Assembly (NCBI RefSeq): GCF_027409185.1
Contig: NC_084462.1
Span: forward strand, 184,316,071-184,380,070
DNA: 64,000 nt
Origin: Cynocephalus volans
Lineage: Eukaryota; Chordata; Mammalia; Dermoptera; Cynocephalidae
Direction: 5' to 3'
Shown here: positions 24,173-37,283 of the stretch, in pieces
Numbering within the stretch: the stretch's first letter is position 1
Layout of the letters: the number at the start of each line of letters is the position of its first letter
Program-made: the position numbers and the translations under genes
The notes under the pieces: generated by a model
The model's input: only the letters and a program-made list of their open reading frames with translations
The model's database searches: none
Told to the model about the DNA's origin: nothing

Positions 24173-26586
24173 ACAGCAGGGGAGGGACCGGCAATGTTAC
24201 TCCAACTGAGAGAAGGGGCGCTTTGCGGAGCAGAAGGCAACAAGACCTGACCCAGAGACTGCAGAGCGTGTCACAGGCTGGCTACTCTGAGGTGCAGGGA
24301 AAGCTAGCAACACCACACACCCCGGACCAGAAAGAGAAAGGAGGAGCCCAGGAGGGCCGAAGGACCTCAGCATCGGGGCAAGACCTGTGCACAGCACTGA
24401 CCCCATTTCACTAGATGCTTCCAACATGAGGAAGCAGCAACTTTTAATAATCGTGAGTTAATTTAATTTAATGTTGGGGTTTCTGTTGCTGCTGTGACAC
24501 TGCTTTCAAGGAGAGACACCTGTAGAGGCCCTACTGGGCAGTGCAGGAAGGACAGGAATTCAGCCGGTCCTACAGTTGAGCTCGCTAAGGACCAATGCTC
24601 CCCCAGGAGGCTGGACAAGACAGCACGAGTCTCTGGGTGCTGAGGGCAAGGTCTGCGGAGAACCACAGAGGCAAGCAGCACAAAGGGCTGGGAACACTGC
24701 TGACAGATGAACAGCTGAACCATGGCAGCAGCCTCAGCCTCCATCGATGGGCCCCGCTACTGAAGGGCTTCTCACAGTGATGACAATTTCAGTACAGAAA
24801 CACAGAGCGTGGAGCAGACAGGTGAACAAAAGGGCAGCCGACAGTCTCCCATCTCCCAGGCCTCGTGAGAGCTGCACCTTCAGCCTGGGCCTGGCCAGGA
24901 CTTGGCAAGGCTGAGGGCCACAGACCAGAAGAGACCAGAACCCAGTGAGGCTCTCGCAGCAGATGGCAGCCAGAGGGCTGGATGGTCCCACCTTCTTTAG
25001 GGCTGAGGGAGCTCCCCACCTCCTGGGCCCCTCTCCCACCCCCAGAAGTGGTTAGTTACGTGGGGAGGGAGAGAGTCATCCATCACAAAGGGGCCCTGAG
25101 TACTTCAGTACTCATAACTGAAAACCCCAGCACTATGGACACCTTGACTTAAAGGGCTAAGTTTTTAGCCATGAAAAGTTTTAATTATGGGAACCATGGG
25201 AAATGTTCCTCACCCCCACCCTGTGAGTTCTGGTGACTCCGAGGTTCCTTGCTCCCAGCACAGGGGGAGGAAGGACCCCAGTTGCCTGGTATGGGAGCTC
25301 CCTCTGCTCCCAGGCTCTTGCCTCCCCGTCCCCTGCATCCTGGGGGAGTGACCACGATAGTTCCTGGGAGGGCAACAGGGGCATGTGTGGCATTGTACAC
25401 CATCACCGCTGGCAGAAGACGACTCAGGGGACACAGGGCATGGGATGCTGCAATGTGCGCATGCTACAGGGAGGCCCTGCGTTGCCCCCATAATCCTTAC
25501 ACACGGGGTGGATGGGTGAGCCCAGGTGCCCCACAGAGCTGCAAGGCCTTCCTCAGGGCCCTGCTGAGGCCCTGGCCTCCCAGCTCCGCCCACCACCTTG
25601 CCATTCCAGCCACACTGGGCCTCCGTAGTCCTCAAACACCTGTCCCTTCACAGTCTGTGCCCTGAAGGCTCCCAGACACTACAGCACTGGTGTGGTTTTT
25701 GGTCAGGACCCCCTAGGGACTGTCCTTTTGCAAGACTCTGGCCACCCTGCCCTAACATCTTAGATACATATTGCAGAGAAAACTGCTCAGCTTAGTGTCC
25801 AGCTTTATTCTCAACTAACAGGCAAGAATGCTTAGGAAGGACAGTGGCCTTGGACCTGGAAAATGACAATTTACAGAGAGAAAGCTCAGCTTTCAAGATG
25901 AAGCTGCAGGCAGGGCCAGCAGTGAGGAGTGGCTGGGGGCCTCCCTGTGTGCCAGAAAACGGAGACGTTACCACCGTTTCCAGCCCAAGCGACCACCACT
26001 GTAGTGCAGAAGGGAGGACGCCAGGTGGGCACCTGGGAGATGAGGGGCTACCAGAGTAGCTGACACCCCCATACACACTCTCTGCTCAGTTGCGGTGTCC
26101 CCCAGGGACTAAGAACCCACAGCCCGCAGCACTTCCGCAGGGGCCATGACATTTGGTTGCTGGGGCTGCCTCTCTCTCCAGAGAGCAAGCACAGGCTGGA
26201 GAGGTGTTTCGGTGCCACTTAACAGTACCGCTCTGAGCTTCTGCTCAACACCCGTGTGACACATTTCCTGCCATGCACCTGTTCCATGCTGCCCTCCCTT
26301 CCACCCTGGGGACACAGTGAGCACAGCACACTGTCACCAAATCCCAGGGTGCACCTAGCACAGTGCCTTCATGGAAAACTCTGCTCCCATTTTTTTTGTT
26401 GTTGTTGTTATCATCATCCTAACAGGCATCAAAGTCTTAACAACATGTGACAGCCGCAAACAGTTTGCAGGATCCTCTGCCTTAGCAGTTCTAGGAAGAC
26501 ACCCTTGGGAGGTCCCCCATGGAGAACAAAGACACAGGCATGAAGCAGACAACGGAGAAAGAAGAGCGGGACAGAAAGCTCAGTGA

Positions 26587-27340
26587 ACCCAAACCAGTTC
26601 TTTGGAAAGATCAATAAAACTGATCAACTTCTAGCAAGTGGGACCAAGGCAAAGAGAGAAGACACGTAACACCAACATCTGAAAGGAAAAGGGATGTCAC
26701 TAGAGACCCCACAGACATCAAAAGCATAAGGGAATGCTATAAACAGCTCTGCATGCATATATTCAACTGGTCAAATAGACCACAAACTACCAAAACTCAT
26801 CCAAGGTGAAACAGATCATCTAAAATACATCTATGAACCACATTGTATATTGACAAAATAAAATAAAACTAAAAACAAATAAATAAATAAATAAATTTCA
26901 AAAGTAAAATAAAATATAATAAAATAATAATAAAAAATAAAATAAAATACAACTATGACCTCCAGTATTAAAGAAGCTGAAGCCATAATTAAAACCCTGC
27001 CAAAAAAGAAACGTCCAGGCCCAGACAGCCATACTGATGAATTCTACCAAACATTTAAGGAAGAAATAACGTCAATTCTACACAATCCCTTCCAGAAAAT
27101 AAAAGAGGAGGGGACATTCTCCAGCCCATTCCATGAGGTGCATGACCTTGATATCAAAGACATACAAAAACATTACAAGAAAACTACAGACCAACATCCT
27201 ACATGAACATTAACAAAAATCCTCAACAAAATATTAGCAAATCTAATCCAGCAACACACATAAAGAATAATATCCCATGACCAAGTGGGTTTACCCCAGG
27301 AATGCAGGGCAGCTTCAACATTTTAAAATCAGCCACACGG
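26587..27340 (+). mobile_element. Older L1 ORF2 segment (left part of a split copy)
   Basis: Starts in the ORF2 region AAACCAGTTCTTTGGAAAGA and runs to GGGTTTACCCCAGGAATGCA and TTCAACATTTTAAAATCAGC. A fragment at 26955-27206 still reads [20 protein letters not shown]. The element is cut at 27340 by the younger L1 and resumes at 32822 in the same ORF2 context. It also contains a tiny L1 3'-tail insertion at 26840-26943. Confidence 0.85.
26840..26943 (+). mobile_element. Minimal 5'-truncated L1 3' tail insertion
   Basis: ACATTGTATATTGACAAAAT is the 3' terminus of the same L1 type that ends at 32740-32800 (ACATTGTATATCAATAAAAT). It is followed by an AAAT-rich tail. Flanked by AAAATACATCTATGAACC (26822-26839) and AAAATACAACTATGACC (26944-26960), an imperfect target-site duplication. 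Only ~25 bp of element plus tail. Confidence 0.75.
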
Positions 27341-27534
27341 GGAGACATCCTGCAGGGGAAGGGGAAGCTCTGCAGAGACCACACGCTCTGTGGTGCCTCA
27401 GCACATCCCAGCAGCCCAGGCCAGAGCGCAGGGAACAGGGAGTCACTGAGGTAGCCATACCAAATTGGCAACCACAGCAACATCTTAGTCAGTAAATAGT
27501 GTCAAACCTGTGGACTGTGAAACCCCCTGCCACA

Positions 27535-28462
27535 ATGAATAAACATCAAAGAAAAGATACCAGAAATACGAAAAATCAAGAAAGTACACCACCAAAAGAT
27601 AATAAATCTCAAGCTCTAGATCCTATAAAACAAGAAGCCCTTGAAATGACTGACAAGGAATTTCGAGTGATAATTCTAAGGAAACTGAATGAGATACAAG
27701 AAAACTCAGCTAGACATCATGATGAAACGAGGAAAAGTATACGGGACCTGAAAGAGGAAATGTACAAGGAAATCAATGCCCTGAAAAAAAATGTAGCAGA
27801 ACTTGCTGAACTGAAGAAGTTATTCAGTGAAATAAAAAACACAACGGAGAGTTTAACCAACAGGCTTGTGGAAGTTGAAGAGAGAACGTCTGAACTTGAA
27901 GAAGGGCTGTTTGAAATAACACAAGCAGACAAAAAGAAAGAAAAAAGAATCAAAGACATTGAAGAAAATCTGAGAGAGATATCAGACAACATTAAGCGCT
28001 CAAATATCCGAGTCATGGGTATTCCAGAAGGGGAGGAAAAAGGAGATTGCATTGAAAACATATTCAACAAAATAGTGGCAGAAAACTTCCCAGGTATAGG
28101 AAAAAATCACAGATCTTCAGATCCAGGAAGTTCAATGATCTCCAAACGTATTCAACCCAGAAAGGTCTTCTCCAAGACATGTTATAGTCAAATTGGCAAA
28201 ACTCAAAGACAAAGAGAGAATCTTAAAAGCTGCAAGAGAGAAGCGTCAAATCACCTATAAGGGAGCCCCAATCAGGCTAACATCAGACTTTTCATCACAA
28301 ACCCTAAAAGCTAGAAAGGAATGGGATGATATATTCAAAATACTAAAAGACAGAGATTGTCAGCCAAGAATACTCTACCCTGCAAGGCTATCCTTCCGAA
28401 ATGAAGGGCAAATAGTATATTTCTCAGACAAACAAAAACTGCGGGAGTTCACCACCACATGA
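27535..28462 (+). pseudogene. L1 ORF1 (broken)
   Basis: L1 ORF1p is the RNA-binding trimeric chaperone of L1 retrotransposition. From the ATG at 27535 the frame reads MNKHQRKDTRNTKNQ, then a long heptad-rich stretch (residues about 50-160) with many Glu, Lys and Leu, fitting the coiled coil. An RRM-like segment with SNIRVMGIPEGEE follows. The frame then slips in an A-run at about 28100-28106, and the resumed frame has a TGA at 28136. The C-terminal domain continues to LREFTTT at 28462 (KDKERILKAAREKRQITYKG). Length about 309 codons, near the usual L1 ORF1p size. The GTG-initiated frame from 27499 is not the real start. Confidence 0.9.
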
Positions 28463-28705
28463 CCACCCTTACAAGAAATTCTCAAGGGAGTACTGGGTTT
28501 GGTTCCTGAAAAATAACTACCACTGCTATAAAAACCAAGAAAAATCAAAACCCACTAGTATAATAAAAATGGCATTCATGAAGAGAAAACAAACAAACAA
28601 AAACGCTATCTACAACCTAAGGAACCAACAAACACAGAAAACAAACAGTAAATCAGAAAGCAAGGAACAAAAGACACCTAAGACAACCAAACAACAATCA
28701 AAAAA

Positions 28706-31700
28706 ATGCTAGGAATAAATCAACACTATTCAATAACAACTCTTAATGTAAAAGGCTTAAATTCCCCAATCGAAAGACACAGACTGGCTGACTGGATTAA
28801 AAAGGAGGACCCAACTATATGCTGACTTCAAGAGACCCACGTCACCCATAAAGACTCACATAGACTAAGAGTGAAAGGATGGAAAAAGATTTACCATGCA
28901 AACAGAAAAGAAAAACGAGCTGGAGTAGCTATTCTTATATCTGACAAAGTAGACTTTAAACTAAAAACCATAAAAAGAGACAATGAGGGACACTACGTAA
29001 TGATAAAAGGACTGATCCATCAAGAAGACATAACAATCATAAATATGTACGCACCCAATGTTGGAGCAGCCAGATTTATAAAGCAAACTCTATTAGACCT
29101 AAAGAAGGAAATAGACACTAATACCATAATAGCAGGGGACCTGAACACCCCACTGTCAATATTGGACAGATCATCTAGGCAAAGAATCAGCAGAGAAACA
29201 CAAGATCTAAACAATACTCTAGACCAATTGGACTTGGCAGATATCTACAGAACATTCCATCCAACAACCTCAGAATATTCATTCTTCTCATCAGCACATG
29301 GATCATTCTCCAGGATAGATCACATATTAGGTCACAAATCAAGTCTCAACAAATTCAAAAACTTGGAATTATCCCATGTATTTTCTCAGACCATAATGGA
29401 TTAAAACTAGAAATTAATAACAAACGAAATTCTGGAAACTATACAAACACATGGAAATTAAACAGCATTCTACTTAATGACATATGGGTCCAAGAAGAAA
29501 TCAAGCAGGAAATCAAAAAATTTATTGAAACTAATGAAAATAATGATACATCATACCAAAACCTGTGGGATACTGCAAAAGCAGTATTAAGGGGGAAATT
29601 TATTGCATTAAATGCTCACCTCAGAAGAATGGAAAGATGGCAAGTGAACAACCTAACACTTCACCTTAAAGAACTAGAAAAACAAGAACAATCCAAACCT
29701 AAAGTTAGCAGAAGGAAAGAAATCATTAAGATCAGAGCAGAACTTAATGAAATTGAAACCCAAAAAACAATACAAAAGATCAATGAATCGAAAAGTTGGT
29801 TTTTTGAAAAGATAAATAAAATTGACAAACCATTAGCATGGCTAACAAAAAAAAGAAGAGAGAAGATTCAAATAACAAAAATTAGAAATGAAAAAGGTGA
29901 TATTACAACTGATTCATCTGAAATACAAGGAATCATTCGAGACTACTATAAACAACTATACGCCAACAAGTTTGAAAATCTGGAGGAAATGGATAAATTT
30001 CTGGACACACACAAGCTCCCAAAACTGAGCCATGAAGACATAGAAAATCTGAACAGACCAATAACAATAAAGGAGATTGAAGCTGTTATCAGAAAGCTCC
30101 CAACAAAGAAAAGCCCAGGACCAGATGGATTCACAGCAGAATTTTACCAAACATTCAAAGAGGAATTGACACCGATTCTTTACAAACTACTCCAAAAGAT
30201 TGAAACAGACGCAAATCTCCCGAACTCTTTCTTTGAAGCAAACATCATCCTGATACCAAAACCAGGTAAAGATATAACCAAAAAAGAAAACTACAGGCCG
30301 ATATCCTTGATGAATATAGATGCAAAAATCCTCAATAAAATACTAGCAAACAGAATACAGCAACACATACATAAAATTATTCACCATGATCAAGTGGGAT
30401 TCATCCCAGGGATGCAAGTTTGGTTCAACATACGCAAATCAATAAATGTGATACACCATATTAATAAAGTCAGACACAAGGACCATATGATCATCTCTAT
30501 AGATGCTACAAAAGCATTTGATAAAATTCAGCACTCCTTCATGACAAAGACCCTCTATAAGGTAGGTATAGATGGAAATTATCGCAACATAATTAAAGCC
30601 GTATATGACAAACCCACTGCCAATATCATCCTGAATGGGGAAAAGCTGAAATCTTTTCCTTTAAGAACAGGAACTAGACAAGGATGCCCACTCTCACCAC
30701 TCCTATTCAACATAGTGTTGGAAGTACTAGCCAGAGCAATCAGAGAAGAGAAGGAAATAAAGGGCATCCAGATTGGAAAAGATGAAGTCAAACTGTCCCT
30801 GTTTGCAGATGACATGATCCTATATATTGAACAGCCTAAAGCCTCTACAAAAAAACTCTTGAAGGTGATAAATGATTTCAGCACAGTAGCAGGATACAAA
30901 ATCAACACACAAAAATCAGTAGCATTCCTTTTCTCCAATAGTGAACATGCAGAAAGAGAAATCAAGAGAGCCTGCCCATTTACAATAGCCACCAAAAAAT
31001 TAAAATACTTAGGAATTGAGTTAACCAAGGAGGTGAAAAATCTCTATAACGAGAACTACAAACCACTGCTGAGAGAAATCAGAGAGGATACAAGAAGATG
31101 GAAAGATATCCCATGCTCTTGGATTGGAAGAATCAACATAGTGAAAATGTCCATACTACCCAAAGTGATATACAAATTCAATGCAATCCCCATCAAAATT
31201 CCAATGTCATTTTTCTCAGAAATGGAAAGAACTATCCAGACATTTATATGGAATAACAAAAGACCACGCATAGCCAAAGCAACACTGAGCCAAAAAAATA
31301 AAGCTGGAGGCATAACACTACCTGACTTTAAACTATACTACAAAGCTATAATAACCAAAACAGTATGGTACTGGCATAAAAACAGACACACTGATCAATG
31401 GAATAGAATACAGAATCCAGAAATCAACCCACACACCTACAGCCATCTGATCTTTGACAAAGGTACTAAGCCTATACACTGGGGAAGAGACTGCCTCTTT
31501 AGCAAATGGTGCTGGGAGAACTGGATATCCATATGCAGGAGAATGAAACTAGACCCATACCTTTCACCATACACTAAAGTCAACTCAAAATGGATTAAAG
31601 AATTAAATATACACCCTGAAACAATAAAACTTCTTAAAGAAAACATAGGAGAAACACTTCAGGAAATAGGACTGGACACAGACCTCATGAATATGACCCC

Positions 31701-32499
31701 CAAAGCACGGGCAACCAAAGGAAAAATAAACAAATGGGATTATATCAAACTAAAGAGCTTCTGCACAGCAAAAGAAACAATTAACAGAGTTAAAAGACAA
31801 CCAACAGAGTGGGAGAAAATATTTGCAAAATATACATCTGACAAAGGATTAATATCCAGAATATACAAGGAACGCAAACAATTTTACAAGAAAAAAACAA
31901 GCAACCCAATTAAAAATGGGCAAAAGAGCTAAGTAGGCATTTCTCTAAGGAAGATATACAAATGGCCAACAGACATATGAAAAAATGCTCAACATCACTC
32001 AGCATCCGGGAAATGCAAATCAAAACTACACTGAGATACCATCTCACCCCAGTTAGGATGGCTAAAATCCAAAAGACTCTGAACGATAAATGCTGGCGAG
32101 GTTGCGGAGAAAAAGGAACTCTCATCCATTGTTGGTGGGACTGCAAAATGGTGCAGCCTCTATGGAAAATGGTATGGAGGTTCCTCAAACAATTGCAGAT
32201 AGATCTGCCATATGACCCAGTATCCCACTGTTGGGAATATAGCCAGAGGAATGGAAATCATCAAGTCGAAGGTATACCTGTTCCCCAATGCTCATTGCAG
32301 CACTCTTTACAATAGCCAAGAGTTGGAACCAGCCCAAATGTCCATCATCGGATGAGTGGATACGGAAAATGTGGTACATCTACACAATGGAATACTACTC
32401 AGCTATAAAAATGAATGAAATACTGCCATTTGCAACAACATGGATGGACCTTAAGAGAATTATATTAAGTGAAACAAGTCAGGCACAGAAAGAGAAATA
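28706..32499 (+). pseudogene. L1 ORF2 (broken): endonuclease, reverse transcriptase, Cys-rich
   Basis: ORF2p nicks target DNA and reverse transcribes L1 RNA. The start is the ATG at 28706 (MLGINQHYSITTLNVKGLNS). The endonuclease domain runs to about 29400, with GDLNTPL and [10 protein letters not shown] visible. The reverse-transcriptase core is in the 767-codon open segment 29629-31932, with [23 protein letters not shown] and the catalytic FADD at 30802-30813. The C-terminal Cys motif [18 protein letters not shown] is at 32091-32144. Defects: TGA at 28823 (codon 40); a frameshift near 29365 within the IPCIFSDHN region; a frameshift near 31915; another near 32215 with an in-frame TAG just after. 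Unbroken length would be about 1265 codons, close to the mammalian norm. Confidence 0.92.
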
Positions 32500-32544
32500 A
32501 CACATGTTCTCACTTATTGGTGGGAGCTAAAAATAAATAAATAA

Positions 32545-32594
<50 letters not shown>

Positions 32595-32805
32595 CCAGGC
32601 GGGGGGGGGAAGAAGACATAACAACTACAATTCCTTGAAGTTGATACGACAAGCAAACAGAAAGGACATTGTCGGGAGGGAGGGGGGAGAGGGAGGAGGG
32701 AGGGAGGTATCGGTAATGGGCCACAATAATCAACCACATTGTATATCAATAAAATAAAATTAAGAAATAAATAAATAAAAGAAAATAAAAATAAATAAAT
32801 AAAAT
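32500..32805 (+). repeat. L1 3'UTR with (CA)n and G-rich tract
   Basis: A (CA)22 run at 32548-32591. A G-rich purine tract with repeated GGGAGGG-type runs lies at 32673-32707, a conserved feature of L1 3'UTRs. The terminal sequence is CCACATTGTATATCAATAAA followed by an A-rich tail. Confidence 0.88.
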
Positions 32806-32821
32806 AAAATCAGCCACATGG

Positions 32822-33410
32822 ACAGACTACAGAAGAAAAACACACGATCATAGCAGTTGATACAGAAAAAGCATCCGACAAAATTCAACATCCATTCATG
32901 ATAAAAACTCTCAGCAAACTAGGAGGAGAAAGGGAACTTCCTCAACTTTATTGATAAAGTGCAGGTACCACAAAACCTACTACTGACAACAAACTGAATG
33001 GTAAGAGACGGAATGCTCCTCTCTAAGATAGGATACAAGGCAAAAGAGCCTGTTGTAAGCCAAAAAGAGGAAGGAAAGGAAGAACTAAAACAGCTCCTAT
33101 TTACAGACAACATGATTGTCTGCGTAGAAAATCTCAGGGAGCCTCTAAAAGTCTCCTAGAACTAACAAGTGTGGCAAGGCCCCAGGAAACAGGCCAACAC
33201 ACAGAAATAATTCTAAATACTGGCAACAAACAAGTGAGAACTGAATTTAAAAAATATATATCATTTACAATATCTCCAAATAGATCTTAGGTATACATCT
33301 AAAAAATGTACAGGAGCTGTATGCTGAAAACTACAAAACACTGATGGAATATGTTGAAGAAAACCTAAATGAATGGAGAGACATATTGTGCTCAAGAACT
33401 GGAAGGTTCA
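32822..33410 (+). mobile_element. Older L1 ORF2 segment (middle part)
   Basis: Continues the copy cut at 27340: GAAAAAGCATCCGACAAAAT corresponds to the KAFDKIQ region of reverse transcriptase, followed by degraded sequence to CAAGAACTGGAAGGTTCA. Stops in all frames. Confidence 0.8.
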
Positions 33411-33819
33411 TGATAGAGTTTGGATGTGTTGTCTCCCCAAAACTCATGTGGAAATTTGATCCCCAATGTGACAGTGTTGAAAACTGATTGAGTCATGGGG
33501 GCAGATCCCTCATGAATGGATTAATGCTCTCCCTAAGTGGGGGGATTAATGAGTGAGTTCTCACTCTATTAGTTCCCACAAGAGCTCGTTGTTTAAAAGA
33601 CCCTGGCACCTCTCACCTCTCTCTCTCTCTTGCTTCCTCTCACCACGTGATCTGCTTGTACCTACTGGCTGCCTGGTGCTTCCCATCATGAGTAGAAGCA
33701 GCCTGAGGCCTGTGCCAGATGCTGCTGTCCCAGAATCATCAGCCAAATAAACCTCTGTTCTTTATAAATTACCCAGTCTCAGGTATTTCTGTTATAACAA
33801 CACAAAATGGTCTAAGACA
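33411..33819 (+). mobile_element. MaLR solo LTR (MST/MLT1-like) with 5-bp TSD
   Basis: Starts TGATAGAGTTTGGATGTGTT and ends TGGTCTAAGACA. Contains TCATGGGGGCAGATCCCTCA and AATAAACCTCTGTTCTTTAT (polyadenylation signal). Flanks GTTCA (33406-33410) and GCTCA (33820-33824) fit a 5-bp duplication. It is inserted in the older L1. Confidence 0.87.
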
Positions 33820-33824
33820 GCTCA

Positions 33825-35000
33825 ATATAGTAAAAATGTCAAATCACCATAAATTTTATCAAGAGACTTAGTGCAATTCCAACCAAAACCTGAGCAGGAT
33901 TTTTGTAAACATACAAAACTGACTCTACAAATAAAAGGAAAGGGAAAGTAAATACAACAGCTATAAAAATTTTGGAAAGGAGGTACAAAGTTGGAGGACT
34001 GAAAATGTCTAATTTCAAGACAATATAAAATGTTTAGTAAACAAGACAATGTAATTTTGACAAAGGAAATGGCACCCCGATCAACGGAACAGAAGAGGGG
34101 GCCCAGAAACAAACCCACACAGATACTGCCCAGTGATCTTGGCCAAAGAAGTATGGGTGATTTAGTGGAGAAAGGGCAGTCTTTCAGCAAATGCTGAAAC
34201 AGCTGGACATCCACTTGCACAAAAATGAACCTCAGCCTACACATCACACCTTACACAAAACTTAAAACGGGTCACAGATCTAAAATATATAAAAAAAAAA
34301 AAAGTTTAGAAAAATGTCACAGCTTAGGGTTAGGCAAAGATTTCTTAGACATGACACCAAAAATATGATCGATGAAAGAAAAAAAAAGTATGATCAAGGA
34401 AAGAAAAAAAATCTAAGGAAGAAAACTATAGTGCATCAAATGTAAAACTTTTAGTCAAAATTAAAAGCTTCTGCTCTGCAAATCACACACACAACAAAGG
34501 ACTTGTAACTAGAATACATAAAGAACTCTCAAAACTCAACAGTGAGAAAGCCACCCAAATGAAACACTAGCAAAACATTCAGAGATGACAAATAAGCACA
34601 TCAAAAGGTGTTTAACATCACTAGCCACTAGGGAAATGCAAATTAACACCAAGATGAGATACCACACACCTATCAGAATGAATAAATAAAAAACACTCAC
34701 AGGGGCCCAGGAGCGTGGTGCTGGTAACACCAAAGTCCAGGGTTCGATACCTGCACCCGCCAGCCGCCAAAAAATTTTTAAAAACGAAAAACCACACTGA
34801 CAACACCAAGGTGCGGGTGAAGATGTGGAGCGACTGGTGAGAATGCAAAATGGCACAGCCACACTGTAGCCCAGTGTGAGGACACAGAGCGACGCCGGGC
34901 TCAGCGATCCCACTCCTGGACAGCCTCCCGAGAAGTGAAAACTTCCGCTCACTCCAGAGCGCAGACGGGAATGCTCTGAGCAGCTGTTACCAGGCACCTG
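33825..35000 (+). mobile_element. Older L1 ORF2 segment (right part)
   Basis: Resumes with AATATAGTAAAAATGTCAAA and continues through CATTCAGAGATGACAAATAA and GGAAATGCAAATTAACACCA. It then runs through the truncated SINE to AATGCAAAATGGCACAGCCA near 34840. Decayed. Confidence 0.8.
34704..34795 (+). mobile_element. Truncated tRNA-Ile SINE
   Basis: Retains the anticodon region GGTGCTGGTAACACC, the B-box-like GGGTTCGATACCTG and CCAGCCGCCAAAAAATTTTT, but lacks most of the D arm. Confidence 0.75.
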
Positions 35001-35368
35001 CACCTGGCGACCATCTAACGTCCTTCCACAAACCGCGGTCCACCCCGAGCCCGGAGGAGCACTCAGCTTAAAAACGATGCCACCGCGGCCGTCCGCAGCG
35101 ACCCGCCGAGCCTGCGGGGCGTCGGGCTGGGTGGAGAGGCCCGTCTGCAGCAGTCACAGAAGACCCGGCTCCATTTCGCGGCGCGGGGACCGTGGAGGAA
35201 TCTGTGTTTGCGAGGCGGGGTGGGGAAAGGGTGACCACAAAGGGACAAGTCGAGGGACTTCTGCGGGCTGGCGGACCTCCCTTCTGCCCGCTGCCGGATG
35301 CACACAACCGCCCGCAGAGCGCGGCCGCGCCGTCGGAGAGGGGACACCGCCGCCCGCCCGCCGCCTCA

Positions 35369-36271
<903 letters not shown>

Positions 36272-36779
36272 CTATGGGCGGGGATAGGGCGGGACCTTGG
36301 GTGGCGGGCGCGGCCTGGACCCGGAACTCGGCGCTGTGGACTGGGCCGGGGGCGGGGCCGGGGGCGGGGAGCTGAGCGGACGGACCCAGCCGCCCAAGGC
36401 CTGGGTGAAGACCGCAGCCCCGGGTGGCACGTCCCCCGGCCCTCCGCACTCCGGAGCCTCCCCAGGCAGCGCCCTGCCCCCTCGTCGTCCCCACTTTGTG
36501 ACAGCTACCTGTGGCCTCCGTGGTTGCCCGTCACGTCCCGCGAGCCCCGCCTAGAGCGGAACCTGCGAGCGAGCGGGGACCCCGGCCGCGCGCGCCTTCA
36601 GACGTCGGTCCGTTCTGGCACAGTCGCCGCAGCACCGCGACATCCCTGGACATAGCCTAAAATGCGCAAGTGCACGTGTGGGAAGGCTCTAAACCTGGAC
36701 TGTAGAAGATGACAGGCGCGGAGACCAAGTCAGAAAAACGCCCCTTCCCGGGTGCAAGCAGAGCTGTGAATACGTTAAT

Positions 36780-36881
36780 GCCTCACGAGTCAGTATGTAA
36801 AATCGACGTAATCCCAACCGAAATGTCAACGGGATTTTTCAAAGAACTTGATAAAATGATCCTAAAGTGATCTGGAAGAGG
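36780..36881 (+). mobile_element. Short L1M ORF2 fragment
   Basis: CGACGTAATCCCAACCGAAA and CTTGATAAAATGATCCTAAA correspond to the L1 '[11 protein letters not shown]' region, immediately upstream of a SINE monomer. Confidence 0.7.
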
Positions 36882-36980
36882 GCTGGCCAGTTAGCTCAGC
36901 TGGTCAGAGCGTGGTGCTGATAACAACACCAGGGTCCAGGGTTCAATCCTGTACCAGCCAGCTGCCAAAAACAAAGAATT
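36882..36980 (+). mobile_element. tRNA-Ile SINE monomer
   Basis: GGCTGGCCAGTTAGCTCAGC is a clear tRNA-Ile acceptor and D arm. It is followed by GTGGTGCTGATAAC (loop CTGATAA), GGGTTCAATCCTG and CCAGCCAGCTGCC, then A-rich. It is the clearest tRNA-like monomer in the window. Too diverged at the acceptor and with extra AAC to be a functional tRNA gene. Confidence 0.88.
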
Positions 36981-37283
36981 TAGGTGAAAAGCTTTAATTA
37001 GTGGCTTTTCTTCTATTTTATTTTTAAATAAAATATTTCAAGCATACCTAAAAATAGACAGAAAATAGAAAAAGACTGAAGGAACTCAGCCACAACAAAG
37101 TGTAGCATTTTTCTATATTTGCTCTTTGGTTCAGATTTTCGTATTGGAGGTTTTTTGTTTTATTTTGGGGTTTTTTTGTTTTGTTTTGTTTTTTGTCTAG
37201 AGTTACTAGAATACAGCTCCTGAATCTTCAAAGAATCAATTTCCCTCCCTCTCTGCCCAAAGGTGACCATTACCTTACCCTGG

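Larger units (their letters stand above)
27341..32805 (+). mobile_element. Near full-length younger L1
   Basis: A 5.46-kb L1 with about 190 bp of 5'UTR, ORF1, ORF2, a 3'UTR with a (CA)n and a G-rich tract, AATAAA and an A-rich tail. The 16-bp target-site duplication AAAATCAGCCACACGG / AAAATCAGCCACATGG (27325-27340 and 32806-32821) differs at one base. Both ORFs carry stops and frameshifts, so the copy is inactive. It has landed in an older L1 ORF2. It is much less decayed than the other L1s in the window. Confidence 0.93.

Noticed and set aside
27499..27534. GTG start for L1 ORF1
   Set aside because: The ATG at 27535 gives the usual L1 ORF1 N-terminus (MNKHQ-like) and length.
36882..36980. 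Functional tRNA-Ile gene
   Set aside because: It has acceptor mismatches, an extra AAC in the anticodon arm and an A-rich tail; it is a SINE.
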